DNA from: Pithys albifrons albifrons
Lineage: Eukaryota; Chordata; Aves; Passeriformes; Thamnophilidae
Reading direction: 5' to 3'
Assembly (NCBI RefSeq): GCF_047495875.1
Contig: NC_092461.1
Location: 52,013,511-52,077,510, forward strand
Length of the DNA: 64,000 bases
The notes beneath the pieces were generated by a model. It was given only the letters and a program-made list of their open reading frames with translations, searched no databases and was not told the DNA's origin. The position numbers were made by a program, and so were the translations under genes. Positions 11,565 through 24,880 of this stretch are shown here, piece after piece (the first letter of the stretch is position 1; every line of letters starts with the position of its first letter).

Positions 11565-14500
11565 TCTTCCAGCTAAGACTTTCCTCTGAAGCTGTTGGCC
11601 ACAGTAAGAAGATATAGATTACTGTCCTCAAGATGCAGAATCTTGAGACCTGACCAAACAAAGCAATTCCTGAGTGATGGCAAATTGCTGAAAACATGCC
11701 TTGCTATAACTGCCAGTTCATCAATCGTCATCTTTACACTCGCCATTGGGCTGTTAACAATTATGTTTAACACACTGCATTAATACAAACTAGAGTCTAC
11801 ATTTCTCAAAGCCATGGTATCAGGATGCAGACAGCTAAGAATATTCATAGTCAAGGTGAGAGCTTTAAAGGAAAAAGGTGTATTTAAGCTGCTGAAAAAA
11901 GTGGAAGAGCTCAAAACTAATCATGAACAGGCCCACTGAGTCCTAAAGCTGCAGCAGATTCTGGATGTCTCAAAGTCAGATTCAGTAACACCAGTCTGAT
12001 AGAAACAATGTGTCACTAACAACAGTATCTGACTGCACCACCAGAACAGATAAAATGATACCCAGCTATTGGTGCACTGAAGCAAATGCAGAGAACAGAA
12101 AAGAGAAGCTTCAAAAATGGAGGAATACAGAAAGGAATAAAGAAAAGGTAGAAACAGCAGACCTAAATGAAAGCACATTATACCTTGCCACACAACTCGT
12201 AAATAATTATCCAGTTGTCACACAGAACCCTTGTTCTCACACCTGCATCTGCACATACAAACAGCGTCAGCAACTATGTTGTTACATCACATACATTCAA
12301 ATGAATCCATTTTTCTTTTTGCCTCAAGGTAATATACATGCTTCATAAAAGTTTCTGATTAGAGTTTCTTAGTAGAAGTATCATGTTTGACTCCACAACT
12401 TGAAGGCTTTGAATAAAACAGAAATTTGCAACAGAAATGCATTTTGCTTTATACTTAATTGCACAAGTTAAATGTCATAAAAGGTACAGAAGATAAAAAA
12501 AGTCCAAACTTTTACAAGACAGAAACAAGCAAATTGTAAACCAAAGACAGACAAGGACTACCTCGAGACCAGGTATCTAATGTGCATTAAATGACTGGTT
12601 TGTAAAATGGCTCATTTTTTGGATCTGCTGAAGAAAATACCACACTCTCCCTAAAAAGAGTCCATCAGACAGAATCAGTCACTAAGTACATAGTTATGTG
12701 GGAGTTGTTTAGTAACAGCTTTCAAATAACTGTTATAAATTATCAGACTCATACAACTTTTCTCTTATTCTCTGCCTATGCAAGGAAGACACCCTAATTT
12801 GAGTTAGTTGCATAAACACAAACAAGTTACCCAGAACCATCATACAACTTTCATTTAATGTTCTGTCTGAAATAATATCACCACTTTTTGTGAACAAACT
12901 TCCAGCTATGAAGGCATCTCAGTACTGTAATACATTATGTTAATCTCTATAAATATTTCATGTATTGTACTTAAGAGCAACCCTTGACTTTTTGCACCAT
13001 TGCCAAGTAAAACACAATCAATTTCTGAAGTGCAACCTGTTTAAGAAAACTTATCTGCATCTAACGCTTTGAAAACAGTTTTAGTGTGGAAAATTGCTGA
13101 ACTAAACTCATGCACAGTAGATACTCCGAGTTTCTGATACAAGTCAGAAAAGAAATTAGCACAAATTTTAAATCTGACTTTGGCCTCACCAGGTACACCT
13201 TCCTTCAGCACACAGAGAGAAGGATGATACCATTGCTTGTCCTGATTGGCGAAATTACAGTTTCTCTGCACTTAAATCAGATCAGCTGTAATCAGAATCC
13301 AAGCATTCATGCACAAATCACCTTCATGGGCCTTGCTACTTTGTATTAAATAATCAGAGGGCTAATTTGAGTATAACGTTAAGTGAAATTAAACAAATTT
13401 AGTCCCAGAAATATTGAGAGGATACACGAATATGACAAATACCTTCTAAAGGTCTTTATCACGGCTAAAAGCTGACATGACAGTAACAACTCAAATGCCT
13501 GCCCTGCGCTGGAGCCAGTTGTCCTAGATGCTCTTTAAAAGATAAGACAACTACTGTCACTTCCAGAGAAACACAGCCTTCTAACAAGGAGTTCTCCAAT
13601 GCTGCTCTTCACACAAGTATTCCCAAAACTGCTAAATTTGACAAACTGTCTTGCTATCACTATTGTAACCAGCTGGTCAGGTACAGAGGGTAGCCCTGGT
13701 AATATCTGGAATATGTGAGTATTAGGAATGGCAGGAAGCTACACGACAATCTGGAAAAGAAAGAAAAGCCAAGAGATTAAAGAGACAGTATCAAGGTAGA
13801 GATAATAACAGGAAATGAGACATAAGATCCCTCTGAACTTCAGCATAGTCTTTATCCACATAATCACCTCTGACTAACTTGGCCAATGGCTGCAGCATTC
13901 AGAAAGGTACTGATAGTCAGACAGAAATTTTGACTTGATTTACAGTGAAAAAAAATTAAAATTACCTTTTCCTTAAGGTAATGTAAGCTGTTGACTCTAC
14001 ACCGTTTTTCACATCTTAAAAATCACTGGCATTTAATAAGTCAAAAAAGCTGCAAGATAGAACACTGGAAAAGACAACAGCGATACCAAGACTGCTTTGG
14101 ATTACTCTGAGAAGGCAAAGATGCTTGCAACACTTTCATCCAAACACTGTAAAGAAACAGTGTAAGCATCTATCAGTGGTACACTGGCAGGAAAGGGGAA
14201 TAGATGATACTGTGAATCTCCCCAAATCTCATTTTTATGATTCTCAATGTAGTATTTTCTACATTAATGCAATTTTTTTCCTTCCCCGCTGCAAAGACCC
14301 AGCTTCCTGCATTGTGCAAGCCTGTGGAGCAACGGCTGTGGTGTGAGGAAACACAGAGTAGCTGACTCTCCTACTGGTATATCCAGTACCAACCAGCAGT
14401 CTTAACCCTTCATTCGTCTCAACCTGTTGGGTAACGTTCTGGCATCGACCACAGCCTTGCAGAAACCGTGCTGGAAATATGTTAACAGTAACCACATTAT

Positions 14501-15670
14501 TCATATTGTGCAACCTGTGAATACTCTGCCTTGCCAACAGTTTCAAAATATTTATATTATTTCTCAGTCCATTTATTCATGTCTAAATATATCATGAAGG
14601 CAAACCCAAGAATTTGTCTAGCTGGATGTCATCATAAACCTATAATTACTAAAACAAACCAGACAGATCTGTTTTGTTTTTTAACTGCTGCAAATGACTG
14701 TCACAACTCAAATCCCACTAAAGCTCTTCTTGAAAGAGCAACTTAGAAATTCCTGTTTTAACTGCCTGACATCTTACAGTTTAGTAATTCTTTCCATACA
14801 TTACAGTTAATTTTTGCATACTCTAATTTCCAACTTACAAGCAAAGTTTGCTGTTTCACTTTAATTGACTGGTTGTGTAAGAATTGCTCATAGAAGGTAA
14901 ATTAGTCTAAATCCATAACAAAACCAACAAAACCCCTCTTTATTATCAAACCTGCATGGTCAGTGGATTGCCGGTCAAATTTGCAATAGCCATTATCCAT
15001 CTGAGCTAGAAATGCCTAGAAAGGCCAATTCCATCTTGGAGATGGAGATCATTTCTATGTAGACCTTTTAACATGTATGACCTTATACTCCCCAACCCTC
15101 TCAGAAGCCAAGTTTGGGCACAGAAAGCTATTTTTAGCAAAAGACTATCTGTTTTGCCAAGCAGCATGTGCATTAGCACAGCAAAAGCAGAGCAATGCTG
15201 TTTTACTATCCAGGCTACTCTGCTGAACATGCTGCCTGAGCTGCTGTTTGCAGGCAAAACCAGCCAAGTTCAGCACATCAGCTTCTCACAAGGTTTGGTA
15301 TTTATGACAATAAACCTCAGCTGGAAAGAGAACACCAATTTAACCTGCCTGTAAACAGAAACACTCGCTCCCACATTCCCCACGAGTTGTAATGCTAAAT
15401 AATCACAGAGGACACACAAAGAAAACACAGGCATGCAGAAGAGGGCTGCCCCACCCAACATGCTGGGCTTGTTTTAAACTAGCCCTGCATAAATGGTGAG
15501 AGGAACCACCTTGGCCACAATGCCACGTGCAGGGATGCCAGCACCCCTGCTCCAAGCAAAGAACATGTGGGACCCATGGAAGAGACAGAAATTCAGAACC
15601 GCTGAGTTCAAAGCTGTTCCCACTACCTTTTCCTGCTTGGCAGTAACAGAAAATATGAGACTGAAACACA

Positions 15671-16083
15671 ATCATAGAATCACAGAACCAACTGGGTTGG
15701 AAAAGACCTCCAAGATCATCAAGCACAACCCTTGCTCCAACTCCAGTCCATTTACCAGATCATAGCACTCAGTGCCATGTCCAATCTCAGTTTAAAAACC
15801 TCCAGGGATGGTGAATCCACCACCTCTCTGGGCAGCCCATTCCAATGCCTGATTACTCTCTCTGGAAAGAATTTTTTTCTGATATCCAATTTAAATTTCC
15901 CCTGGCAGAGCTTGAGCCCTTGACCCCTTGTCCTATTGCTGAGTGCCTGGGAGAAGAGACCAACCCCCACCTGGCTAGAACTTCCCTTCAGGTAGTTACA
16001 GACAGTGATGAGGTCACCTCTGAGCCTCCTCTTCTCCAGGCTAAACAACCCCAGCTCCCTCAGCCTCTCCCCATAGGACTTGT
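15671..16083 (-). mobile_element. CR1 LINE 3' fragment
   Basis: This has the same tail and C-terminal coding sequence as the copy at 8.6-9.2 kb and is very similar over its whole length, so the two belong to one subfamily. A 98-codon frame (15752-16048, minus) ends in the same [10 protein letters not shown] residues. The 5' cut lies near 16083, where similarity to the other copy stops. Confidence 0.92.
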
Positions 16084-17655
16084 GCTTATCAGTACGAAAG
16101 GGTTTGTACCACAGGGCAGTGCATGACTGGGAGGGCCTCGATGCACTGTCAGACCAATTGGAAGGTCCTCAATTGCACCACAAGTCTCTGAATGCCTCTT
16201 AGGGGAGAGGAGACCTCACTGCAGAAGTCCAGAAGGAACATTCTTGTAAGAGGTCCAGCTTTTTAATGAAGTCAGCTGCTTGTTACCACTGTCAGGCTTC
16301 TATTTACAATAAACCATGGTAGCTGACACTGTCTTCTGGCACAACAGAGACAGAGCTGCTGCTGGGGAGAAACACACAGTTCTCCAACCCCCACCTGGTA
16401 GTCAAAGGTTGGAGCAAACAGAGCAACTATCTACACTAAATTTCCTGTGTCCTTACCCATCCGCAGATAAGCTGAGCATTTCCCAAGGACCTACATAGGC
16501 TTACACGGCTTTGAGCAGCACGTGTGAAACGCAGTACTGCCAGCTGAAGGGTTGACATTTAGATGAGAAAATTCTTAACACCCCTCATGATGTGAGAGAA
16601 TAAGTAGCCAGCATGAGAAAACCAGGTAATGGCTAGAATTAAAGGAAATATTGAAGCAAACAGAAAACCCAAACCACAGCACACAACCCTGAAAACCTGA
16701 ATTCTGAAAAGGTGAACAGGCAGGCCTGATCCACCATAAACTGTGTTTCAAATTCAACATAGTCATCTGTGAGCAGAACCAACTATTGGCATATCAAATA
16801 CTTGCAGCTTGTCAGCATATTGAAAGGGGGATAAATAAAAAGGTTGATGTTTTGTATATATAAAACTATGTATTTATAACCTACATAAAACACATCTGCC
16901 CTTCAAAATTAATCTACAAACAAGTGACTAAAAAAGCCAGATATTCAGATCAAATCTTTGCTGTCATGGGGAAACACCCTAACATTTTGACTTGGCATTT
17001 GCATGTATTTAGGAGTACTAGCAGTGGTTGGCTTAACCTCTGGTGCTGGCAAACTGCTTCTTTCATCTTAACCAAAGCACTGGGAACACACACTAGAATA
17101 TGTTTCAAAGCACAGTTCCCACAAATCTTAAGCATAAAAAAGCTCAAGCTCCTTCTGGAGTTCTCCACAGTTCTGAGTAGCTGAAAGCCATCAGAAGAAA
17201 AGCAGACAACAGACCAACACCTTAAAAATGTGCCTGAAGAGACAAGGACAGAGAAAAACAGTGCCATGATCCTGCTCCACCTCAAGAAGCTCCAACAGAC
17301 ACAAACTCCACGTGCTGGGCCAGTACTAAAAGGATGACTTGACCAGGCTGAGATACCAAATGCTGGAATACATTTTTGTGTTTACAGTTTAATGTTTCCC
17401 TACCCCACTGCTTAAGATTCTCTCCCAGCAAATGTTATTTTGCAGTTTGGCAGCAGTGGCTTACCCCTCCCTTCCAGGCTGCCTGGACAGGAGCCGGGTG
17501 TGCCCTTCCCATCCGATACACTGCCTGCCAAGGAACAGCTTAACCAGTGACAGCCCACTTGGGAGCACCAGGGGTGCTCTACATCTAGACATCTGGGTTA
17601 GCAAATAATTTGACAGATACAAATACTACCACATTAAACATTAAGTGGACATTGG

Positions 17656-18026
17656 GTATTTGTGTATGTATGCCCAGACTTCACGAACGCAGATTTGGGC
17701 AGGGCTCTGCCCAGGTGGGTGTGCCCTTCCAGCCTGAGCAGTGAATGTTTTAGGTGAGGCACAGCGTATGCAGAACTGGCCCCACCATTTAAGTCCTAAG
17801 GTCCATCTGCCACGGCCGAGCGAGCTTGGACAGTGACAGTGAAGTCCTCGGGACTGTCACAGCACCCGGTACTAACCGGGGCTGACCCTGCTGCGCATCC
17901 GAGATTTGACGGGATGGGATGGCAGGGAGGCTTGAACTGCCAGGGGACGGTCCCAGTGAGACTCGAACTCAGGTCCTTGGGATTCAGTCTGGAGTGCTCT
18001 CCTTTCTTTACACCACGGGACCACCC
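17656..18026 (-). mobile_element. tRNA-Gln-derived SINE, full-length copy B
   Basis: Same family and orientation as the copy at 10.8 kb. The minus strand begins near 18022 with GGTCCCGTGGTGTAAAG. It carries a 4-base insertion (AAAG) in the D-arm region and a small deletion in the anticodon arm, so it is not a functional tRNA. The tail is TGTATGTATG-like on the plus strand near 17661. A perfect 10-bp target-site duplication, TGGACATTGG, lies at 17646-17655 and 18027-18036. Confidence 0.87.
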
Positions 18027-20599
18027 TGGACATTGGCTGAGGGACAAGAGAAATCGATCAAAAGGATCCTGCTTAAGCTTTGCCAAATCAGCACAATGAA
18101 GAGAATCCACAGAATCAACATAAATCTTGAAACAGATTTACATAAATTCTTCTGGGGAGGGCACACAGCAGCAATAGTATAAAAAACCAGATCCAGATGC
18201 AACTGTTCTACAGAACTGTTGCCAAATCCATCTTGCAAGTGATTCTCTAAAACCAGACTGGCCGTGTGATTTGTTGTTGTTATGGATTATTATAGCACAC
18301 ACGGAGGCTACTTGCTAATGGCCAGCTAGACCATCTCTCTGCCAGTGTGAAAAGAGATCTGGTTTTCAGTGACTGAAATAAACAGTATTTTTCAGCATAC
18401 TTCTTGCAGGATCTTTAACCTACAAGCAGGTTTTCCAAAGCATAAGTATACACTCAAAACAGCACATCCTGCATTTCAGGGCACCTGCTTGTTTTAGCAC
18501 TTGAGAACTATCAGAACAGCTACATGCTCAAAAGAGCTACCTCAAGTTAACAGAATTTTATTTTCCGTTTTTTTCAGGAATTCAAATCACTGACACACCC
18601 GCTTGTTCACTGGCTTATGTCTTTTTATTATGCACAGGTACTTCAAACAGCTAATATTTAAAAACAAACACACAAACAAAAAACCCCCAACATTCTGTTT
18701 TAAATTTTCTTTAGTTCACTTTTATTACCACTATGAGAGAAGTTACTGCACTTCACCAACAGTCTAACAAGGACTAGACTATAGGTAGTCCCTCATAGCA
18801 TGACCAACCTAGAGTTACCAAACAGCCAAAGCCAGGCAGGAGACATAACTTCCTACAAATAACTGCAACACAAAAGCACTTTCATTTCTAGTAGCCATGT
18901 TTTGAAACAGAGCAAAGTTTTCACATGCAGGTCACAATTTACAAGCACAGCAGCATAACCACATCATTGCTATTTTTTTATTATTATTATGTAATTTTTT
19001 CTTACGTGTGTGCTCTTTAACTTCAGATACCCTGCTCTAGGAAAAGAAGCTACACAAAAAAGAGGTTTCTTTCACCAGTTCAGTAATTCTAAGTATTTCT
19101 ACAGAACTAAACAAGACACAAGCCAAGTAACAACACTCAATCTCCTTCTCTGGCCAGGAGCAATCACCTCAGCTTTCTCCTGACCCTTGTAAGTTAAGAA
19201 ATCTTCACTTTAGGGGGCAACCCTAATAGCATATTGTACTCTAGAAATACTTCCAGGAGGCCAGGCAGCTGGTCACTGCCTAACAGGGTCAGACAAAACA
19301 CTGCTGGAGCACATTTTCAATAATATAGTAGGAAAACCAGAATATACAGACAAACTGACTTCCTTAAAATTCTCAACTCCTTAATTAAAAAATTGATCCA
19401 AATAACTTCTACCATTAGTTCACCAGCAAGAATAGACTAAGGGCAAATATGGCTGGCTGCAGGGAATCTTTTTCCTACCTGCTGAAAGAAGTTGCTTGAC
19501 TTGGTACTAAAACTGGCTCACACCCCAGGACCACATGTATGGCAAGACTGGCATCAGGATGAAACCACCAGCCCAGCAGAAACCAGGGGCTCAAAGGCAG
19601 CTGAAACACAGTGTGGGGCTTGGATTCAACTAAATGTGATTTTCAGGAAGCTTGAAAGCACTACTGAAGTGCTGCATGGACCTGTCACTGTCGACCCCCA
19701 TCAATATCTAAATTTACTTATCCAGCATTATTTAAAAATACATGATCCAATAAGCCAAGTGTTGAATTCTCTTTCTGAACAAGGGCCATAAGCTCTTTTA
19801 TATCAAATGCTGCTATCTAGTGCCACGGGTGAGCGGGAAAGGTCTAGAAACCTGACATCTGACAGCTATTAACAAAAGCCAAAAGGAAAGCTTTAAACAA
19901 TGATACCATAAATAAAATGTCAGTCTTCAGTGTAACCAGTTTTTTAACCATTCCCTGGATGTTAAAAGGGCAGTTCACTTGCCTCCATCCTGTTAACCTA
20001 GATCAGAAGAAAGAGGGGAGGAGGGGGAGAAAAAGTAAAAGAATAATCACTGTCACACAGAGCTTTCAGAACACAAGCACACCCGAGATCACTCTCAGAA
20101 GTTCTACATTACCAAGTATTGACAGCTAAGTCAGGAGAAATTTAAAGCAGAAGGGGGAGGGGTGTGTGTGAAGAGTAATTTCCTAAAAGAACCCAATAAT
20201 CACAGCAGCTTACCGTGGGTAGCCTTCTTGGGAAATACTTCATTAGCCCTTCCCCATTTTACTGCTCGTCAAATGTGCTGGATGCATTTTAGCTGTATGG
20301 AAAGCACTCCGAGTACAGACTGTCCAGAGGACACTTTGAAAACTACACAAAGGTTTGCACTGAAGTTCACCTGCATAGCTCACGGTCCCAAGGAAGACGC
20401 TGACTACCTGAACAGCTGCATGTACAATACACTGCTCATTTGCATTAACAAGTTATGTGTACACTTTAGAAATGCTAATGTCAAAGAACATGCTGTAACT
20501 TTTTCAGAAGGCATGTGAAGTACTTAAAAGCAAAAGGGTTACCTCGAGAGATGTGTTTGAGATACAAGAAGCATTTAAGGAAAGCCAAAGCTGCTGATA

Positions 20600-20932
20600 T
20601 AGGTATGTATGGCCAGACTTCACAAATGCAGATTTGGGAAGGGCTCTCCCCAGGTGGGTGGGCCCTTCCAGCCTGAGCACTGGATTTTTTAGGTGAGGCA
20701 CAGCGTGCGCAGAACTGGCCCCACCATTTCAGTCCTAAGGTCCATTTGCCACAGCCGAGCGAGCTTAGACAGTGACAGTGAAGTCCTCAGGACTGTCACA
20801 GCACCCGGTACTAACCGGGGCTGACCCTGCTGAGCATTCAAGATGTGACGGGATGGGATGGCAGGGAGGTATTGAACTGCCAGGGGACGGTCCCAGTGAG
20901 ACTCGAACTCAGGACCTTGGGATTCGGAGTAG
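20600..20932 (-). mobile_element. tRNA-Gln-derived SINE, 5'-truncated copy C
   Basis: The body and tail match copies A and B, but the element begins inside the anticodon stem, so the A box is gone. The flanks carry an 11-bp duplication, AGCTGCTGATA, at 20589-20599 and 20933-20943. Truncation at the 5' end together with a flanking duplication is the mark of target-primed reverse transcription. Confidence 0.86.
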
Positions 20933-23900
20933 AGCTGCTGATACAAAGATCACATACACCAATCTCTATCAGCCTCTCCTTATCTGTTTGAATAAGTAGA
21001 ACTTCTCAACAGACTGCCTCTCCACACAGTAACTACCTGCTCTGGTGCCATCTTGCTACATTCAGGTATGGGGTGGGCAGGGGTGATGCAGCAAGAACAT
21101 TCCTGTATTTGAAATCCTTGACTTTCAAATGTTTATTCTTTTACACATCTACAAAATGCCAAAATCCTGCTATATTACATACTCAATATGCTTAACATTA
21201 ATTGTAAAGGATAATGATGCAAAGAGAAAAAAGAGAGCCACTCCCACTTAATTTTTAAAATCCTTCAATTATTTACAATTACTAATAAGCTAAACCAAAA
21301 AGCCAACACCACCAAAACCCCATGTCATTATGTCTAAGGCAGCAGCACTCTTAACCTACTTATGCAACTAAAGTAAACATATAAGTATGTTTCTGATGGT
21401 GTAGTATTAAAGTGGCAGCTTGAAAATCATGAAGTACTCTTCTGTTCAATAACACTTCTGCACTTTAATATTTATTTTCATAAAAGGAGAGTCTTTTTCC
21501 TACAACTCTCAGTCAATCCACTTCTCTAGCAAGCAGACTCATATATTTCAATAGGACAGCTCATGTGGCCCAGAATTCACAGGACTACTTGCTAACACAG
21601 TCGTCACCACAGCTTACAGCTTATGATAACAATAAAATAGTCTTCAGCATTGTAAGCACATCCTACCACACCTATTTAAAGAGTAGTTTTTACAATTGAG
21701 AGAGGGGAAAAACAAGTCCTCGGCCACACCATGGAGACAAAAGTTATTCTACAACAGCAAACCTGGAATTTCCTGCAAAGGGAGAAAGTTTAAATATGTG
21801 TTTCTGTTTCAAAAGCCTGTATTTGCCTTTATGTATTCTCATTCAGAACAATCCCCAGATTATCAAACTTTCATCCAACTACTGGTTAAATTTTTTGAAG
21901 ATTAAAATATACATATACAATCTTGATCTGTAACTTTCAAAAAATATATAAAAATTAAATGGAAAAGGAAGCTTAAATATTAACAGAGCTAGGAATAAGT
22001 CACGAATATGCCTTTAGAACCTGAGGTTGCACAGAATGAGGCTTCATTTCTTAATATAAAAATCAAGAATTTAACTTCCTTACCTACCATCACCATAGAA
22101 GCATATCCTTTGCTAACGCTGGGGTTTCCTTATTTCACATCACCCACTAATACACGCTATTTAAGAACAAAAACTTGCATGTCGTTTGTTTGCTTGGACA
22201 CCCCTCCCAAGATTTTATCTTACAGACATGCTTTCAGAAAATTAGATCTGGAATGTGCCATGCCTTGACCCTAAGCTTTCACTAACACCTACAGCCCTCT
22301 CTGGTGAAGACAAACCACTGAAAATGCTGCAAGGGTACAAACCCAGTGTTTTTACCATACCTTTACTGCTCACACAGGGCTCTTGGAAAGATAAAAAAGA
22401 TGCGCCAAGCTCTGCCATATCGTGCATCACCTGAAATTGCAGTTCCATCTCTTCAGCGCTCCAAAACCTTCCTGCATCCACTAATCTCAACAGTGAAACA
22501 TGAAAATCACCATACCTTTTGGATACAAGAACCATTTTGACAGTGATAATTTTTGTAAACTAAAGGGCTTTATGGTACTGTGGATAGATCTTCATTAGTC
22601 CAGGGACATATCTAATTACTACAGTTATGGCTCAGATCATGATTTAAGGGAAACAGAATGGAGATCTTGCTGGAGATCAATTTCAACACTACATCTAGTG
22701 AAAACTTGCTTCTAGGTGAAAAGATGCTACTCTCTCTCTTTCTAGAAAATACAACAGAGGATACTCAACCAGCTTCTCTGGCTCCAAACTTCTACTCATC
22801 CATTTTCATTCATCATTTTAGGGACTTCCTCTATATGGGTTTCCATACAGAGCCAAACTCAGACACTCCAAAGGCACACAGCCAATCTGCATTCAGAAGC
22901 AAGAATTTGGGACTTAGACTCACAACACTTCATTTCCACTGTTGTTTTCAACATACTTGGCATGGCATTAAAACACTTGAGAAATTATTATTTAACAAAC
23001 TGAGCTGATATACAACACATTTGACAACACAGCAACTCCTGCCTCCCACCAGATTAGTTAACAGCACTTAGATTATCGAGGTTAAAAACAAGAGCACTGC
23101 CTTCCAAACTAAAGAACTAATTCCATTCTCTGTGCTGATGACTGCATACAATGCGATTAATGGTAGGATTGCAGCACCAATTGCACTGCTGTCTTTCAGT
23201 ACTGCCCTTCTTTCAGACAGTCATCTCTAAAATAATTCAAAATACACGTATCGTAACTTGAAATCTCAGTATTTACGTTCTTCTTGTTTCAGGAGTAAGA
23301 TGAATTTGCAATCTCAGTTCTGCAACAGATTCCTGTGTTGTGGGTTTGGTTTTAGGCTCACTTTGCCTACTGTATTCACCTCATCTGAACTGAAGCTGTT
23401 ATGCACATCACAGCCTCAGATACAGCGTTTCTCAAATCAGCCCTTATAGTAACTCCTAGCACGGCCTGAGTTACAACTTAATGATGCTTCTGGAACCACT
23501 CGCAACAATTCAACCAAAAGACAGTCCTTGGTCTCTGGATAAGGATACAACAGGTCGTTTTGGTTATCTACAACTATTGTGCTGATGCTTCATGTCAAAA
23601 CTTGAGTTACAGCTGTTTCCCTAAGCAGGGACAAAGACAGTGCCAGGACGCGCTGCTCAGCAGACTCACCCACCACTTTCTTGTCGTGATGAGTTTTCCC
23701 CCTAATAAATTATAGGTGGCAATGCACCCAAGTATTTCAAGCAAGGTGAGAGAAAAAACACGCGGCTGCCTTTTTTCCGGGCTGCTTTCAGACAACAGTT
23801 TATGTGCCACACGCACCTCCGGCAGAACAGTCACACTCCCCTCCAAAATACAAAATATGCGAATTTCACAAGAAAAAAAAAATAATAGCACCTTCTGTTC

Positions 23901-24118
23901 GCAGCCGCCACCACTCGCGGTTCCGCTGTCTTTTTACCAGAGCATCAAGACTTTTCAAGTGCCTCGCTCCGAGAACGACGAGGAGTTTCAGAGGGGGCGC
24001 GCAGGCCGGGGCGGAGCGCGGCCCCCGCGGGGCAGGAAGGGCGCTCGGCCCGCCCGGCCCGGCCCGCCGCCCCCCGGCGCCCGCCCCAGTCACGAGTCGG
24101 GCAGTTTCGGGCACTTAC

Positions 24119-24655
24119 GTAACGCCGCGGGCTCGCGCCGATGCTTCTGCCCCTTCCCGAAGCCAAAGTCTCTTCCGAGCCCCCCCAGCTCCCTCAGCGC
24201 TCCTGGATAAGCCAACGCCCGCCACCGCCGCTTTCTTCCCCAGGTCCTTCCCTTCCCTTCTCGCTGCCTCCCTCCCTCCCTCCTTCCCTCCCGGCGGGAC
24301 GCGGCGCTGCCCCAGCCCACGGCGGGACAGCGGAGCGCGGCGCCGCCTCTCGCAGGGGCGCTCCCTGGCCGCCCGGCAGCCCCCGGCTCCCAACATGGCC
24401 GCGGGAGAGCGGCCGGACCCCGACGGAGGAGGGCTCCGTGAGCAAAGTTTCTCTCTCAGTCCCGGCCGCCCCGACCCGCCCCGGGACCGACCCCCGCCGC
24501 CCGGACCGCGGCCGGACCGCGCTGCTCACCCAGTGCACCCGCTCCGGCCGCCGCCTGCCCCGCTCCCCGTACGGCCGCGGTCATAACACCCCGCGCCGGC
24601 GGACGCGCTCCGGGACACCGCCCGGCGGGGCGGGGCCGCCTCTCGCCATCTTGGG
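24119..24655 (-). other. PLEKHF2: PLEKHF2 noncoding exon 1 (predicted)
   Basis: A near-consensus donor, TTAC|GTAAGTG, lies on the minus strand with the exon ending at 24119. A weaker donor (TGG|GTGAGC) lies near 24530. The upstream end is placed near the YY1-like motif and is uncertain. If transcribed as drawn, the exon contains an upstream ATG at 24396 that opens a frame of about 93 codons ending near 24115, across the donor. This might affect translation, but only if that start is inside the mRNA. Confidence 0.5.
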
Positions 24656-24693
24656 CGGGGAGGGCTAAGGCGGCACCGCCCCCGCCCCGCCCC

Positions 24694-24880
24694 GCTCCCT
24701 CCGGCCCCAGAGCCGCCCCGAGAGCCACCCGACAGCCGCCCTCGCCCCGCTCCCTCCGGCCCCAGAGCCGCCCCGAGAGCCACCCGACAGCCGCCCCGCT
24801 CCCTCCGGCCCCAGAGCCGCCCCGAGAGCCACCCGACAGCCGCCCTCGCCCCGCTCCCTCCGGCCCCGAGAGCCGCCCCG
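24694..24880. repeat. four-copy minisatellite, 49/55-bp units
   Basis: GCTCCCTCCGGCCCC starts at 24694, 24749, 24798 and 24853, giving spacings of 55, 49 and 55. The units share CAGAGCCGCCCCGAGAGCC and CACCCGACAGCCGCC; the third spacing lacks six bases (CTCGCC-like). The array sits just upstream of the likely PLEKHF2 start. The long GC-rich open frames over it are products of the repeat, not genes. Confidence 0.9.

Larger units (their letters stand above)
6992..24118 (-). other. PLEKHF2: PLEKHF2 intron 1
   Basis: This roughly 17-kb interval lies between the noncoding first exon and the coding exon. It holds two CR1 fragments, one TguSINE1-like SINE and three copies of a tRNA-Gln SINE, listed separately. 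The remainder (about 7.0-8.6, 9.2-10.8, 11.6-15.7, 16.1-17.6, 18.0-20.6 and 20.9-23.9 kb) is AT-rich. I see no further coding exon, RNA gene or repeat I can name in it. The extent depends on the predicted donor at 24118. Confidence 0.6.
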
